Assembly: GCF_020215645.1 (NCBI RefSeq)
Contig: NZ_CP084058.1
Location: 558,001-622,000, forward strand
Reading direction: 5' to 3'
DNA: 64,000 nt
Source of the DNA: Nonomuraea gerenzanensis
Lineage (GTDB): Bacteria; Actinomycetota; Actinomycetes; Streptosporangiales; Streptosporangiaceae
In this document: piece after piece, positions 57,255 to 64,000 of the stretch
Numbering within the stretch: position 1 is the first letter of the stretch
How the letters are laid out: the number at the start of each line of letters is the position of its first letter
Translations under genes and position numbers: made by a program
The notes under the pieces: generated by a model
Seen by the model: the letters and a program-made list of their open reading frames with translations, nothing else
Databases searched by the model: none
Told to the model about the DNA's origin: nothing

Positions 57255-58100
57255 ATGAGTAGGTTGTCCGTCAAGAAGACCTACAAGCTGTACATCGGCG
57301 GGGCGTTCCCGCGCTCGGAGAGTGGAAGGTCCTACCCCGTGACCTCGGCCAAGGGCGAGTTCCTCGCCAACGCCTCGCGGGCCTCGCGCAAGGACGCCCG
57401 CGACGCCGTGGTGGCCGCGCGCAAGGCGTTCCCCGGCTGGTCGGGCGCGACCCCGTACAACAGGGGGCAGATCCTCTACCGCGTCGCCGAGATGCTGGAG
57501 GGGCGGCGCGCGCAGCTCGCCGAGGAGGTCGGCGGCGGCAAGCGCGCCGCGCTGGAGCAGGTGGACGCGGCCGTCGACCGGCTCGTCTGGTACGCGGGCT
57601 GGTCCGACAAGATCGCCTCGGTGCACGGCGCGGCGAACCCGGTGGCCGGGCCCTACTTCAACCTGTCCACGCCGGAGCCGACCGGCGTGGTGGCCGTGGT
57701 GGCGCCCGCCGATCCGCTGCTCGGGCTGGTGTCCGTGGTCGCGCCGGTGATCGTGACCGGCAACACCTGCGTCGTGGTCGCCTCCGAGCCCGCGCCGCTG
57801 GCCGCGATCACCCTGGCCGAGGTGCTGGCCACCTCCGACCTGCCCGGCGGGGTGGTCAACGTCCTGACCGGGCGGCAGGCGGAGCTGGCCCCCTGGCTGG
57901 CGGCGCACATGGACGTCAACGCGATCGACCTGACCGGCGTCGCCGACGCCGACCTGGCGCTGAGCTGCGAGCAGGCGGCGGCGGAGAACCTCAAGCGGGT
58001 GCTGCGGCCCGTCCAGGAGGACTGGGCGGCCGATCCGGGGATCGGCCGCATGACGCGCTTCCTGGAGACCAAGACCGTCTGGCACCCCATCGGCATCTGA
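57255..58100 (+). CDS. short aldehyde-dehydrogenase-fold protein without catalytic Cys
   Basis: A 281-residue protein. GGAGGGGG lies about 10 bases upstream of ATG 57255. The N-terminal coenzyme domain is recognisable: YKLYIGGAFPRSESGRSYPV, TGVVAVVAPADPLLGLVSVV and GGVVNVLTGRQAEL, but the sequence then skips the catalytic domain (no G-x-C region) and closes with TRFLETKTVWHPIG, the ALDH C-terminal motif. The frame is intact. It is probably an inactive partner of the preceding enzyme, not a pseudogene. The 180-base gap before it has no strong gene. Confidence 0.85.
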   Translation: MSRLSVKKTYKLYIGGAFPRSESGRSYPVTSAKGEFLANASRASRKDARDAVVAARKAFPGWSGATPYNRGQILYRVAEMLEGRRAQLAEEVGGGKRAALEQVDAAVDRLVWYAGWSDKIASVHGAANPVAGPYFNLSTPEPTGVVAVVAPADPLLGLVSVVAPVIVTGNTCVVVASEPAPLAAITLAEVLATSDLPGGVVNVLTGRQAELAPWLAAHMDVNAIDLTGVADADLALSCEQAAAENLKRVLRPVQEDWAADPGIGRMTRFLETKTVWHPIGI

Positions 58101-58115
58101 CCCGCCCGGGGCCGC

Positions 58116-59465
58116 TCAGCCGGTGAGCAGGCCCCGGGCCCTCAGGTCCTCCACGAGGTCGTCGGGCAGCGCCCGGCAGCCGGACACGCGGACCTCCCTG
58201 AGCGACGGGAAGCCGGTGACCGAGCCGAGGTCGCTCAGCCTGCGGCACTTGAAGAGGTGGAGCGTGCGCAGGGCGGGCAGGCGTTCGAGCTCGCCGAGGG
58301 TTCGCAGGTCCTCGGTGCAGGCCACGTGCAGCTCCTCCAGGTGGAGCAGCCCCGAGAACGGGGTGAGGTCGGCGAGCTGCTCCAGCCCCTGGAGGGTCAG
58401 CACGCGCAGGGCGGGCATGCGGGCGAGCGCGGAGAAGTCGCTCAGGTCTTCCGCGTAGACCAGCTCGACCTCCTCCAGCGACGGGTGCCCTTCGAGGCCG
58501 TCGAGCGAGGTGAGCCGCTGGTCCCGGTCGATGCTGAGCCGTCGCAGCGCGGGCAGCCGCGACAGCGGGCGCAGGTCGGGCAGCGCGGCGGGCGGCAGGC
58601 CCAGAGTGGTGAGCCGGGGATGGTGGCCGAAGCCGTCGAGGCTCTTCAGCTTCGTGCTGCCGCCCAGGAAGAGCCTCTCCAGCTCCGTCATGACGCCGAT
58701 GCCGTCGAGGCCGGTCAAGCGGGTGCTGTGCAGGTGCAGCTCGGTGACGGAGCCGAGGTCGCGTAGCCCTTCCAGGCTGGTGATCTTGGTGCGGCTCAGG
58801 TCCAGCTCCCTGAGGTCGCGCAACCCCGACAGGCCGCTCACGTCCTCGAGGTGCCGGCAGCCGCTCAGGTCGAGCGTTTCGAGGTAGGGGAACGCGTCAC
58901 CGACCCCCGCGACGCTCGCCACCGAGGTGCCCCGCAGGTCGAGCCGGCGCAGGTCGCGCAGGCCGAACAGCGGGGTCAGGCTCGCCACCTGACGGCAGTT
59001 GCGGAGCAGGAGACCGCGCAGCCCGGTGAGCCCGGACAGCGGCCGCAGATCGCTGACGGCCGCGCAGCCGTCCAGCTCCAGCGTGCGCAGCTTGCTCAGC
59101 GCGGCCACCTCGGACAGGTCCGTCAGCGACTTGCAGTGGTCGAGGGTCAGGCTCTCCAGCATCGTCAGGTGACGCAGCCCCGTGAGCGAGCCGGCCCTGC
59201 TCAGCCGCAGCTCGGCACGCCCCTCGGCGTCGAAGGCCGGGGCCAGCACGTGCTGCGCGAAGCCGTCGGGGTCGAGCGCCTCGGGCCAGAGCTTGAGCAG
59301 CTTGTCCGTGGATGTCTTGGCCACCTCGGCGTAGTCGGCGGCCAGGATGAGCGCGCCGGGCTCCCGGCTGCCCAGCGCGAGCCGCCGGACGGCCTTCCAG
59401 GCGTTGGCCGGCGACGTGGTCGCCAGCTTGGCGCGCAGCGCGATCAGATCTGAGGGGTCGATCAT
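58116..59465 (-). CDS. leucine-rich-repeat protein
   Basis: A 449-residue protein. Residues about 1-95 are a helical cap (DLIALRAKLATTSPANAWKA). About 14 leucine-rich repeats of 22-24 residues follow, each with L-x-x-L-x-L and a C/T/D-rich turn (LESLTLDHCKSLTDLSEVAA; LRTLELDGCAAVSDLRPLSG). No signal peptide or membrane helix, so it is cytoplasmic and likely mediates protein contacts. It is convergent with the short ALDH gene (15-base gap). Function unknown. Confidence 0.85.
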   Translation of the reverse strand: MIDPSDLIALRAKLATTSPANAWKAVRRLALGSREPGALILAADYAEVAKTSTDKLLKLWPEALDPDGFAQHVLAPAFDAEGRAELRLSRAGSLTGLRHLTMLESLTLDHCKSLTDLSEVAALSKLRTLELDGCAAVSDLRPLSGLTGLRGLLLRNCRQVASLTPLFGLRDLRRLDLRGTSVASVAGVGDAFPYLETLDLSGCRHLEDVSGLSGLRDLRELDLSRTKITSLEGLRDLGSVTELHLHSTRLTGLDGIGVMTELERLFLGGSTKLKSLDGFGHHPRLTTLGLPPAALPDLRPLSRLPALRRLSIDRDQRLTSLDGLEGHPSLEEVELVYAEDLSDFSALARMPALRVLTLQGLEQLADLTPFSGLLHLEELHVACTEDLRTLGELERLPALRTLHLFKCRRLSDLGSVTGFPSLREVRVSGCRALPDDLVEDLRARGLLTG

Positions 59466-59492
59466 GGCAGGAGACCCTACGGTGCGGCACCG

Positions 59493-60956
59493 TCAGAACG
59501 AGAATCCCGGCGGTCGCAGCGGCGGATGGGCCTCCTGGAGCTGGGCGGCCAGGCCCAGCAGGTGCGGCTCGCCGCCGGGCGGGGCGACGATCTGGACGCC
59601 GATGGGCAGCGCGCTGGAGTGCGTCGCCACGGGGACGCTGATGGCGGGCCAGCCGCACATGTTCCAGGGGCCGGCGGTGGGGGCGTAGGTGACGTTCTTC
59701 CACGCGTTGCGCACGAAGCCGCGCTCGCCCCAGCGCTCGGCCTTCGGCGGGACGGCGGCCAGGGCGGGCGTGATCAGCGCGTCCGCCTCGCCGAACCACT
59801 GGTCGGCGCCGTAACCGCTCCACCGCTCCCGGCCCCGCACCCCGTCCAGCCCGAGCGCGCGCAGCGTCCGCCCCGCGCGGGCCAGCGCCGTCGTGCGGCG
59901 CTCCAGCCGGTCCAGGCCCTCCGCGGCCTCGGCGGCCCTGACCAGCCAGGTCGCGATCGTGGCCGGGCCGAGCCACACGGGCAGCCTGCGCTCGTGCTCC
60001 ACCACGGTGTGCCCGGCCACGCGCAGCGTCTCCGCCGCGCCGCGTACCGCCGCGGCGAACTCCTTGTCCATCCGCATGCCCGGGGGCAGCGGCTGCGGCG
60101 CGTACGCCACCCGCAGGTCGAACGGCTCAGGGCTGGCCGGGGGCGGCTGCGGCTCCCACACCTCGTCGTCGTCCGCCCAGACCGAGCGCAGCATGCGCGG
60201 CGGCGGCTCCACCCGCCGGCCGCCGCGCCACGCCTCGGCCAGCGCCGGGTCGGCGGCCAGCACGGACAGCGCCAGCGCCAGGTCGGCGGCGGTGGTGGCC
60301 AGCGGGCCGTTCTCGGTGAGCCGCTCCCAGTCGTCCGCCGGCGCGGGCACCAGGCCGGTGCCCGGCTTGATGGCCAGCACGCCGCAGCACGCGGCCGGGA
60401 TGCGCAGCGAGCCCATGCCGTCGTTGCCGAGCGCGATCGGCACCATGCCCGCCGCCACCGCCGCCGCGCTGCCCGACGACGAGCCGCCCGCCGTGCGCCC
60501 GGTGTTCCACGGGTTGCGGACGATGCCGTACGCGCTGTCGCCGAGCGCCACCAGCCCCAGCTCCGGCAGGTTGGTCAGGCCCACGATCACCGCGCCGGCC
60601 GCCCTGAGCCGCGCCACCGTCGCATGGTCCTCGTGCGCGGGCCTGTCGGGGGTCGCGGCAGAACCGCCGCGCGTGGCCTCGCCCGCCACCTCCAGGTTGT
60701 CCTTCACCGCCACGGGCACGCCCGCCAGCGGCAGATCGGCCAGGTCGCGCCGCTTCTGCAGCAGCCGTGCCTCGTGCACGGCCTGCTCCCTGACCCGCCG
60801 GAACGCTCCTATCTTCGGGTCCCGCTCCGAGATGACGTGGAGGTGCTCCTCGACGACGGTGGTGGCCTTGACCTCGCCCTGCCGGACGGCCGTCGCGATC
60901 TCGATGGCGGACCTGCCTGCCCACAACATGACAAGAGTGTGCAGCTTTTCACTCAT
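59493..60956 (-). CDS. amidase-signature family amidase
   Basis: A protein of about 487 residues; ATG 60956 (MSEKLHT) or 60929 (MLWAGRSAIEIATAV, the usual family opening) may be the start. Catalytic Lys in GVPVAVKDNLEVAGEATRGG, Ser/Gly-rich GGSSSGSAAAVAAGMVPIAL with the cis-Ser and nucleophile Ser, then GNDGMGSLRIPAACCGVLAI. This is the Ser-cisSer-Lys triad of the amidase signature. Substrate unknown. Its start faces a divergent PLP-enzyme gene across about 30 bases. Confidence 0.92.
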   Translation of the reverse strand: MSEKLHTLVMLWAGRSAIEIATAVRQGEVKATTVVEEHLHVISERDPKIGAFRRVREQAVHEARLLQKRRDLADLPLAGVPVAVKDNLEVAGEATRGGSAATPDRPAHEDHATVARLRAAGAVIVGLTNLPELGLVALGDSAYGIVRNPWNTGRTAGGSSSGSAAAVAAGMVPIALGNDGMGSLRIPAACCGVLAIKPGTGLVPAPADDWERLTENGPLATTAADLALALSVLAADPALAEAWRGGRRVEPPPRMLRSVWADDDEVWEPQPPPASPEPFDLRVAYAPQPLPPGMRMDKEFAAAVRGAAETLRVAGHTVVEHERRLPVWLGPATIATWLVRAAEAAEGLDRLERRTTALARAGRTLRALGLDGVRGRERWSGYGADQWFGEADALITPALAAVPPKAERWGERGFVRNAWKNVTYAPTAGPWNMCGWPAISVPVATHSSALPIGVQIVAPPGGEPHLLGLAAQLQEAHPPLRPPGFSF

Positions 60957-60985
60957 CGTTGCGAGGGTCGATAGGGTCGATTCAC

Positions 60986-62164
60986 GTGAACGGACCTTCG
61001 CTTGCCCTCCGCCAGCGTTCCCTGGGTGACCCATCGGCCGAGTTCCCCCTGTTCCCCCCGCTGACGAGGGGCTGCCCCAAGACCAGCACCGACGAGCTCG
61101 CCTATCCGCTGGACGTCGTCTACGACTACGCGAAGGTGGACCGTGGCCTGTTCGAGCAGGAGCCGGGGCCCGACCTGGCGCGCTGGTCGCCGCTGCTGCC
61201 GCAGCTCGACGCCCCCACGCTGGGGGAGGGCGGCACGCCGCTGGTGCGGTTCGGCGACGTCTACGTCAAGGACGAGTCGCGCAACCCGACCTGGTCGCAC
61301 AAGGACCGGCTCAACCGGGTCGCGGTGAGCGCGGCCGTGGCGTCCGGGGCGCCAGGCGTGGTCGTGGCCTCCTCCGGCAACCACGGGGCCTCCGCCGCCG
61401 CCTACGCCGCCCGCGCCGGGCTGCCCGCCATCGTGCTGGCCTCGGCCGACTCGCCGCCCGCCGTGCAGGCGTTCGTGCGGGCGTACGGGGCGAAGGTCGT
61501 GTCCGTGCCCGGCGAGAAGCGGTGGCCGCTGCTGCGGGAGATCGTGGACCGGCTGGGCTACCACCCGGTCAGCAACCAGACCGTGACGCACACCGGGCAC
61601 CCCTTCGGCCCCGAGGGGTACAAGACGATCGCGTACGAGCTGTTCCTGCAGCTCGGTACGGTGCCCGCGGCGGTGTTCACGCCCACCGGCTACGCCGAGC
61701 TGCTCTACGGGGTGTGGAAGGGGTTCACCGAGCTGCTGCTGCTCGGGGTGACGGAGCGGACGCCGCGGATGTTCTCCTGCGAGACGGCCGCCGGCGGGCC
61801 GCACGCCAAGGCGCTGGCCACGGGTCAGCCCGCCGCCGTCGTCGAGCTGGGGCCCACCGACGCGTACGGCGTGGCAGGGTCGGTCGGCGGGCACCGAGGC
61901 GTCGTCGCCGTGCGCGACAGCGGCGGGGAGGCGGTGCTCGTGACCGACGAGGAGATGCGGCGGGCGCAGCGCGAGCTGGCGCGGGCCGGGTTGTGGCAGG
62001 AGCTGTCGGGCACCGCGGGCCTGGCCGGGCACCGGCGGCTGCGCAGGGACTTCGACGGGCCCGTGGTGTGCATCGCCACGTCCAGCGGGTTCAAGGACCT
62101 GGGCGTGGGCGGCGAGCGCTACCCCGTGCTGGAGGACCCGACGCTGGAGGACCTCAGGCCCTGA
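60986..62164 (+). CDS. threonine-synthase-like PLP enzyme
   Basis: A 392-residue protein starting at GTG 60986; a -10-like GATAGGGT (60970-60977) is 8 bases away and no Shine-Dalgarno is seen, so leaderless translation is possible. PLP features: N-terminal LGEGGTPLVRFGDVYVKDES, Schiff-base Lys in NPTWSHKDRLNRVAV, VVASSGNHGASAAAYAARAG and C-terminal ATSSGFKDLGVGG. The fold is that of threonine synthase/threonine dehydratase relatives; short length and lack of close thrABC neighbours leave the reaction open. Confidence 0.85.
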   Translation: MNGPSLALRQRSLGDPSAEFPLFPPLTRGCPKTSTDELAYPLDVVYDYAKVDRGLFEQEPGPDLARWSPLLPQLDAPTLGEGGTPLVRFGDVYVKDESRNPTWSHKDRLNRVAVSAAVASGAPGVVVASSGNHGASAAAYAARAGLPAIVLASADSPPAVQAFVRAYGAKVVSVPGEKRWPLLREIVDRLGYHPVSNQTVTHTGHPFGPEGYKTIAYELFLQLGTVPAAVFTPTGYAELLYGVWKGFTELLLLGVTERTPRMFSCETAAGGPHAKALATGQPAAVVELGPTDAYGVAGSVGGHRGVVAVRDSGGEAVLVTDEEMRRAQRELARAGLWQELSGTAGLAGHRRLRRDFDGPVVCIATSSGFKDLGVGGERYPVLEDPTLEDLRP

Positions 62165-62777
62165 GCCAGACGCGCAGCGGGCCGACCGTGGTGAAGCCGT
62201 GCCGCAGCGCGGGCGCCGGGTCGCTCTCGTAGCCGACCAGGGGGCGGCCGGGGAACAGCTCGGCCGCCGTCGCCACGACACCGTCCCAGGCGCCGAAGAC
62301 GTTCGACACGCCCACGGCCGGCCCGGACGCGGTCAGGACGGCGCCGGCGCTCAGGTCGGGGGCGTGCACGAGCCTCGCCTCGGCCAGGAGCGCCGGCCGG
62401 AACAGGCCCCGCGTGCCGCACGCCCGCTCCCACGCGGCCAGGCCGGCCTCGTCCTGGACCACCTGCCACGAGGTGGCGCTCCTGGCGGGGGCGTCGCGGT
62501 GGATCCACTGGGCCTCGAACAGCACCTCGAAGCCGGGCAGGTCGAGGGTGGCGAAGCTGTCCTTGACCGACGCGCCCGGTCCGGCGTCGATGTGCGGGAG
62601 CAGGTCGGCCGCCGTCGCCTCGGGGGAGAGGGTGACGGCGTCCGGGTAGTACATGGGGGTCCTGGACGGGTTCGTCCAGGCCAGGGCCGTGAACGTGCCG
62701 GGCAGGCCGTGGGCGCGGCACATCAGGTCGCACCAGCGCGCGTTGTCCAGCGCCGCCTCGGACTGCCAGTCGGTCAT
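62154..62777 (-). CDS. unknown protein with GNAT-like C-terminus
   Basis: A 207-residue protein. The N-terminal half (LDNARWCDLMCRAHGLPGTF, YYPDAVTLSPEATAADLLPH) is unrecognised. The C-terminal half reads like the end of a GNAT acetyltransferase (GVSNVFGAWDGVVATAAELF, VGYESDPAPALRHGFTTVGP), with the acetyl-CoA loop weakly kept. Its 3' end overlaps the PLP-enzyme gene by 11 bases (convergent), and its start overlaps the hrpB stop (ATGA). Confidence 0.65.
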   Translation of the reverse strand: MTDWQSEAALDNARWCDLMCRAHGLPGTFTALAWTNPSRTPMYYPDAVTLSPEATAADLLPHIDAGPGASVKDSFATLDLPGFEVLFEAQWIHRDAPARSATSWQVVQDEAGLAAWERACGTRGLFRPALLAEARLVHAPDLSAGAVLTASGPAVGVSNVFGAWDGVVATAAELFPGRPLVGYESDPAPALRHGFTTVGPLRVWLRA

Positions 62778-64000
62778 GGGGTGCTCCTGTTGGTGCGGCG
62801 GGTGGGCCGGGCGGTGAGGGGGTCCTCCGGCCAGGGGTGCTTGGGGTAGCGGCCGCGCATCTCCGCGCGTACGTGGCGGTAGCCCTCGCGCCAGAACGAG
62901 GCCAGGTCAGCGGTCACGGCCAGCGGGCGGCCCGCCGGGGAGAGCAGGTGCACCAGGACGGGGACGCCGGCGACGCGCGGGGTCTCCTGCCAGCCGAACA
63001 GCTCCTGGAGCTTGACCGCCAGCACGGGCTGGTCGCCCGAGTAGTCCAGGCGGACGTGGGAGCCGGTGGGCACCTCGATGCGCTCGGGGGCCACCGCGTC
63101 CAGGCGCTCGCTCCACGGGATCAGGCGTCTCAGCGCCGTGGCGACGTCGATGCGCTCCACGTCGGCGCGGCGGCGGGCCCTGCTCAGCTCGGGCTCCAGC
63201 CACTGGTCGGCGAGGGCGACGAGGTCGTCCATCGGGGGCCAGGGGGCGCCGATCGCGCGGTGGCAGAACGCCAGGCGGTCGCGCAGCTCCCTGGCATGCC
63301 TGGTCCAGGTGAGGAGGTCCTCGGTGCGCAGGCCGTGCAGGATGGCGGCGCGGACGTCTGCGTCCTTCAGCGGGGTGGCGGACAGCTCGATCGCGCCGAG
63401 GCGCTCGACGCGGCGGGCCGAGACGTCGCCGCGGCGTTCGCCCGGTGGGACGCGCCAGGTGATCTCGTCCTCCGTCGTGGTGCCTGTCGCCGCTCTGGCG
63501 GTGGCCTCGTCGATGACGACGGCCTGGCGGATGCGGGCCGAGGCGGAGCCGGTGGGGCGGTCGGCGGTCGCGATGGCCAGCCATGGCGCGGTCTGGAGTT
63601 TGGAGCCCTCCGGGAGCTGGGCCTGGGTGCCGGAGGCCATGAGGTAGCCGGCGCCGCGACGGCGCGCCACCCGTTCGGGGAACGCCAGCGCGACCGCCAT
63701 CCCGGCCAGCGCGTCACCGCTCAGCGCCGTCATGGGGGAGGTGCGGGCCTTCGTGGTGGGGCCGGCCTCCGCGGTGGCGTGGGCCTCCGCGGTGGGGTGG
63801 GCCTCCGCCGCGGTGCGGGCTGTTGTGGCGGTGCGGCGCAGGCGGGCGGCCTCCTGGCGCCAGCGGGCCGCGAAGCCGGTGCCGCCGCGCCGGGCCGTGC
63901 GCCAGACCTCCGCCAGGTCGTCGGAGGCGTCGCGGGGCAGCTGCTCCGACAGCAGGGCCACCACCTCGGCGGCCTCGGGGCCGAGGTCGAGCAGGGCTCT
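62774..64000 (-). CDS. hrpB: ATP-dependent helicase HrpB, C-terminal part
   Basis: The frame runs off the right edge; about 408 residues are visible. Sequence GPEAAEVVALLSEQLPRDAS, FCHRAIGAPWPPMDDLVALA, ERIEVPTGSHVRLDYSGDQP, VLAVKLQELFGWQETPRVAG and VPVLVHLLSPAGRPLAVTAD is the C-terminal HrpB region (HrpB_C), downstream of the DEAH helicase core that would lie beyond the edge. A Thr/Ala/Glu repeat-like insert (TAEAHPTAEAHATAEAGPTT) interrupts the middle. Confidence 0.9.
   Translation of the reverse strand, partial: RALLDLGPEAAEVVALLSEQLPRDASDDLAEVWRTARRGGTGFAARWRQEAARLRRTATTARTAAEAHPTAEAHATAEAGPTTKARTSPMTALSGDALAGMAVALAFPERVARRRGAGYLMASGTQAQLPEGSKLQTAPWLAIATADRPTGSASARIRQAVVIDEATARAATGTTTEDEITWRVPPGERRGDVSARRVERLGAIELSATPLKDADVRAAILHGLRTEDLLTWTRHARELRDRLAFCHRAIGAPWPPMDDLVALADQWLEPELSRARRRADVERIDVATALRRLIPWSERLDAVAPERIEVPTGSHVRLDYSGDQPVLAVKLQELFGWQETPRVAGVPVLVHLLSPAGRPLAVTADLASFWREGYRHVRAEMRGRYPKHPWPEDPLTARPTRRTNRSTP

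Noticed and set aside
57068..57262. A 64-codon frame between the two ALDH genes
   Set aside because: Overlaps both genes' ends, Arg-rich shadow-like composition and no ribosome binding site.
1..64000. CRISPR arrays, rRNA genes and replication origins
   Set aside because: None seen. The only repeats are the tandem pairs and insertion-sequence ends listed; no DnaA-box cluster or regular spacer repeats were found by reading.

Overview
The window is high-GC actinomycete DNA. GTG/TTG starts, 4-base start/stop overlaps, a WhiB protein, HelR with its rifamycin-associated element, and the tRNA-Thr / tRNA-Met / rpmG / hadA / hadB / murB order all point to a filamentous actinomycete. Streptosporangiales (for example Nonomuraea) is my guess; the genus is inference.

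Region 1 (1 to about 12,235) is the right-hand part of an integrated conjugative element (AICE). A leftward operon encodes a WhiB protein, an RRQRL-type zinc protein, a DUF2637/SpdB-like membrane protein and three small membrane proteins. A GntR/UTRA repressor, two palindromic operators and a NUDIX gene follow. The cargo looks defensive: a MrcB_N + PD-(D/E)XK protein, a GmrSD-type DUF262/HNH enzyme, a small membrane protein, and an XRE-ImmA/IrrE protease with an unknown partner. The element ends at a 50-bp copy of the 3' half of a tRNA-Tyr gene, the site type used by SLP1. Two related IS5-family insertions bracket this att site. Integrase, excisionase, replication and Tra genes must lie left of the window.

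Region 2 (13.6-18.3 kb) is a remodelled chromosomal strip with intact genes (alpha/beta hydrolase, ECF sigma factor, RibD/DHFR-like reductase) among gene fragments (tag 3' end, truncated XRE/NTPase regulator, kinase-like scrap).

Region 3 (18.3-22.7 kb) is a tight five-gene operon: thioester reductase, free-standing acyl carrier protein, E1-alpha, E1-beta and lipoyl E2 of a 2-oxoacid-dehydrogenase-like complex. It has no PKS/NRPS beside it and is one of the two most interesting systems here.

Region 4 (22.7-28.4 kb) looks like a thiol/arsenic-type stress locus: an M28 peptidase, two tiny Cys-rich proteins, two ArsR repressors, two ArsO-like flavoproteins (one ending in SCCG) and a SigZ-like sigma factor. 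Several matching palindromes (TTMGA-N6-TCTAA) tie the promoters into one regulon.

Region 5 (28.4-41.6 kb) holds TetR/AhpD, HelR with its element, secreted or membrane proteins (DUF916, purple-acid-phosphatase-like, HupE), a lipoprotein, a NUDIX protein, a DrrAB-type exporter, a GH25 lysozyme and an NlpC/P60 hydrolase.

Region 6 (41.6-47.1 kb) lies between tRNA-Thr and tRNA-Met. It carries a PstS-like protein, an 881-residue protein I do not recognise, and an overlapping Tlde1-like L,D-transpeptidase-fold protein; it is the second candidate for an undescribed system.

Region 7 (47.1-64 kb) is mostly core: rpmG, hadA, hadB, a glycosyltransferase, murB, a manganese riboswitch with its exporter, a LuxR/ATPase regulator, deoC with two aldehyde dehydrogenases, a leucine-rich-repeat protein, an amidase, a threonine-synthase-like enzyme and the 3' part of hrpB.
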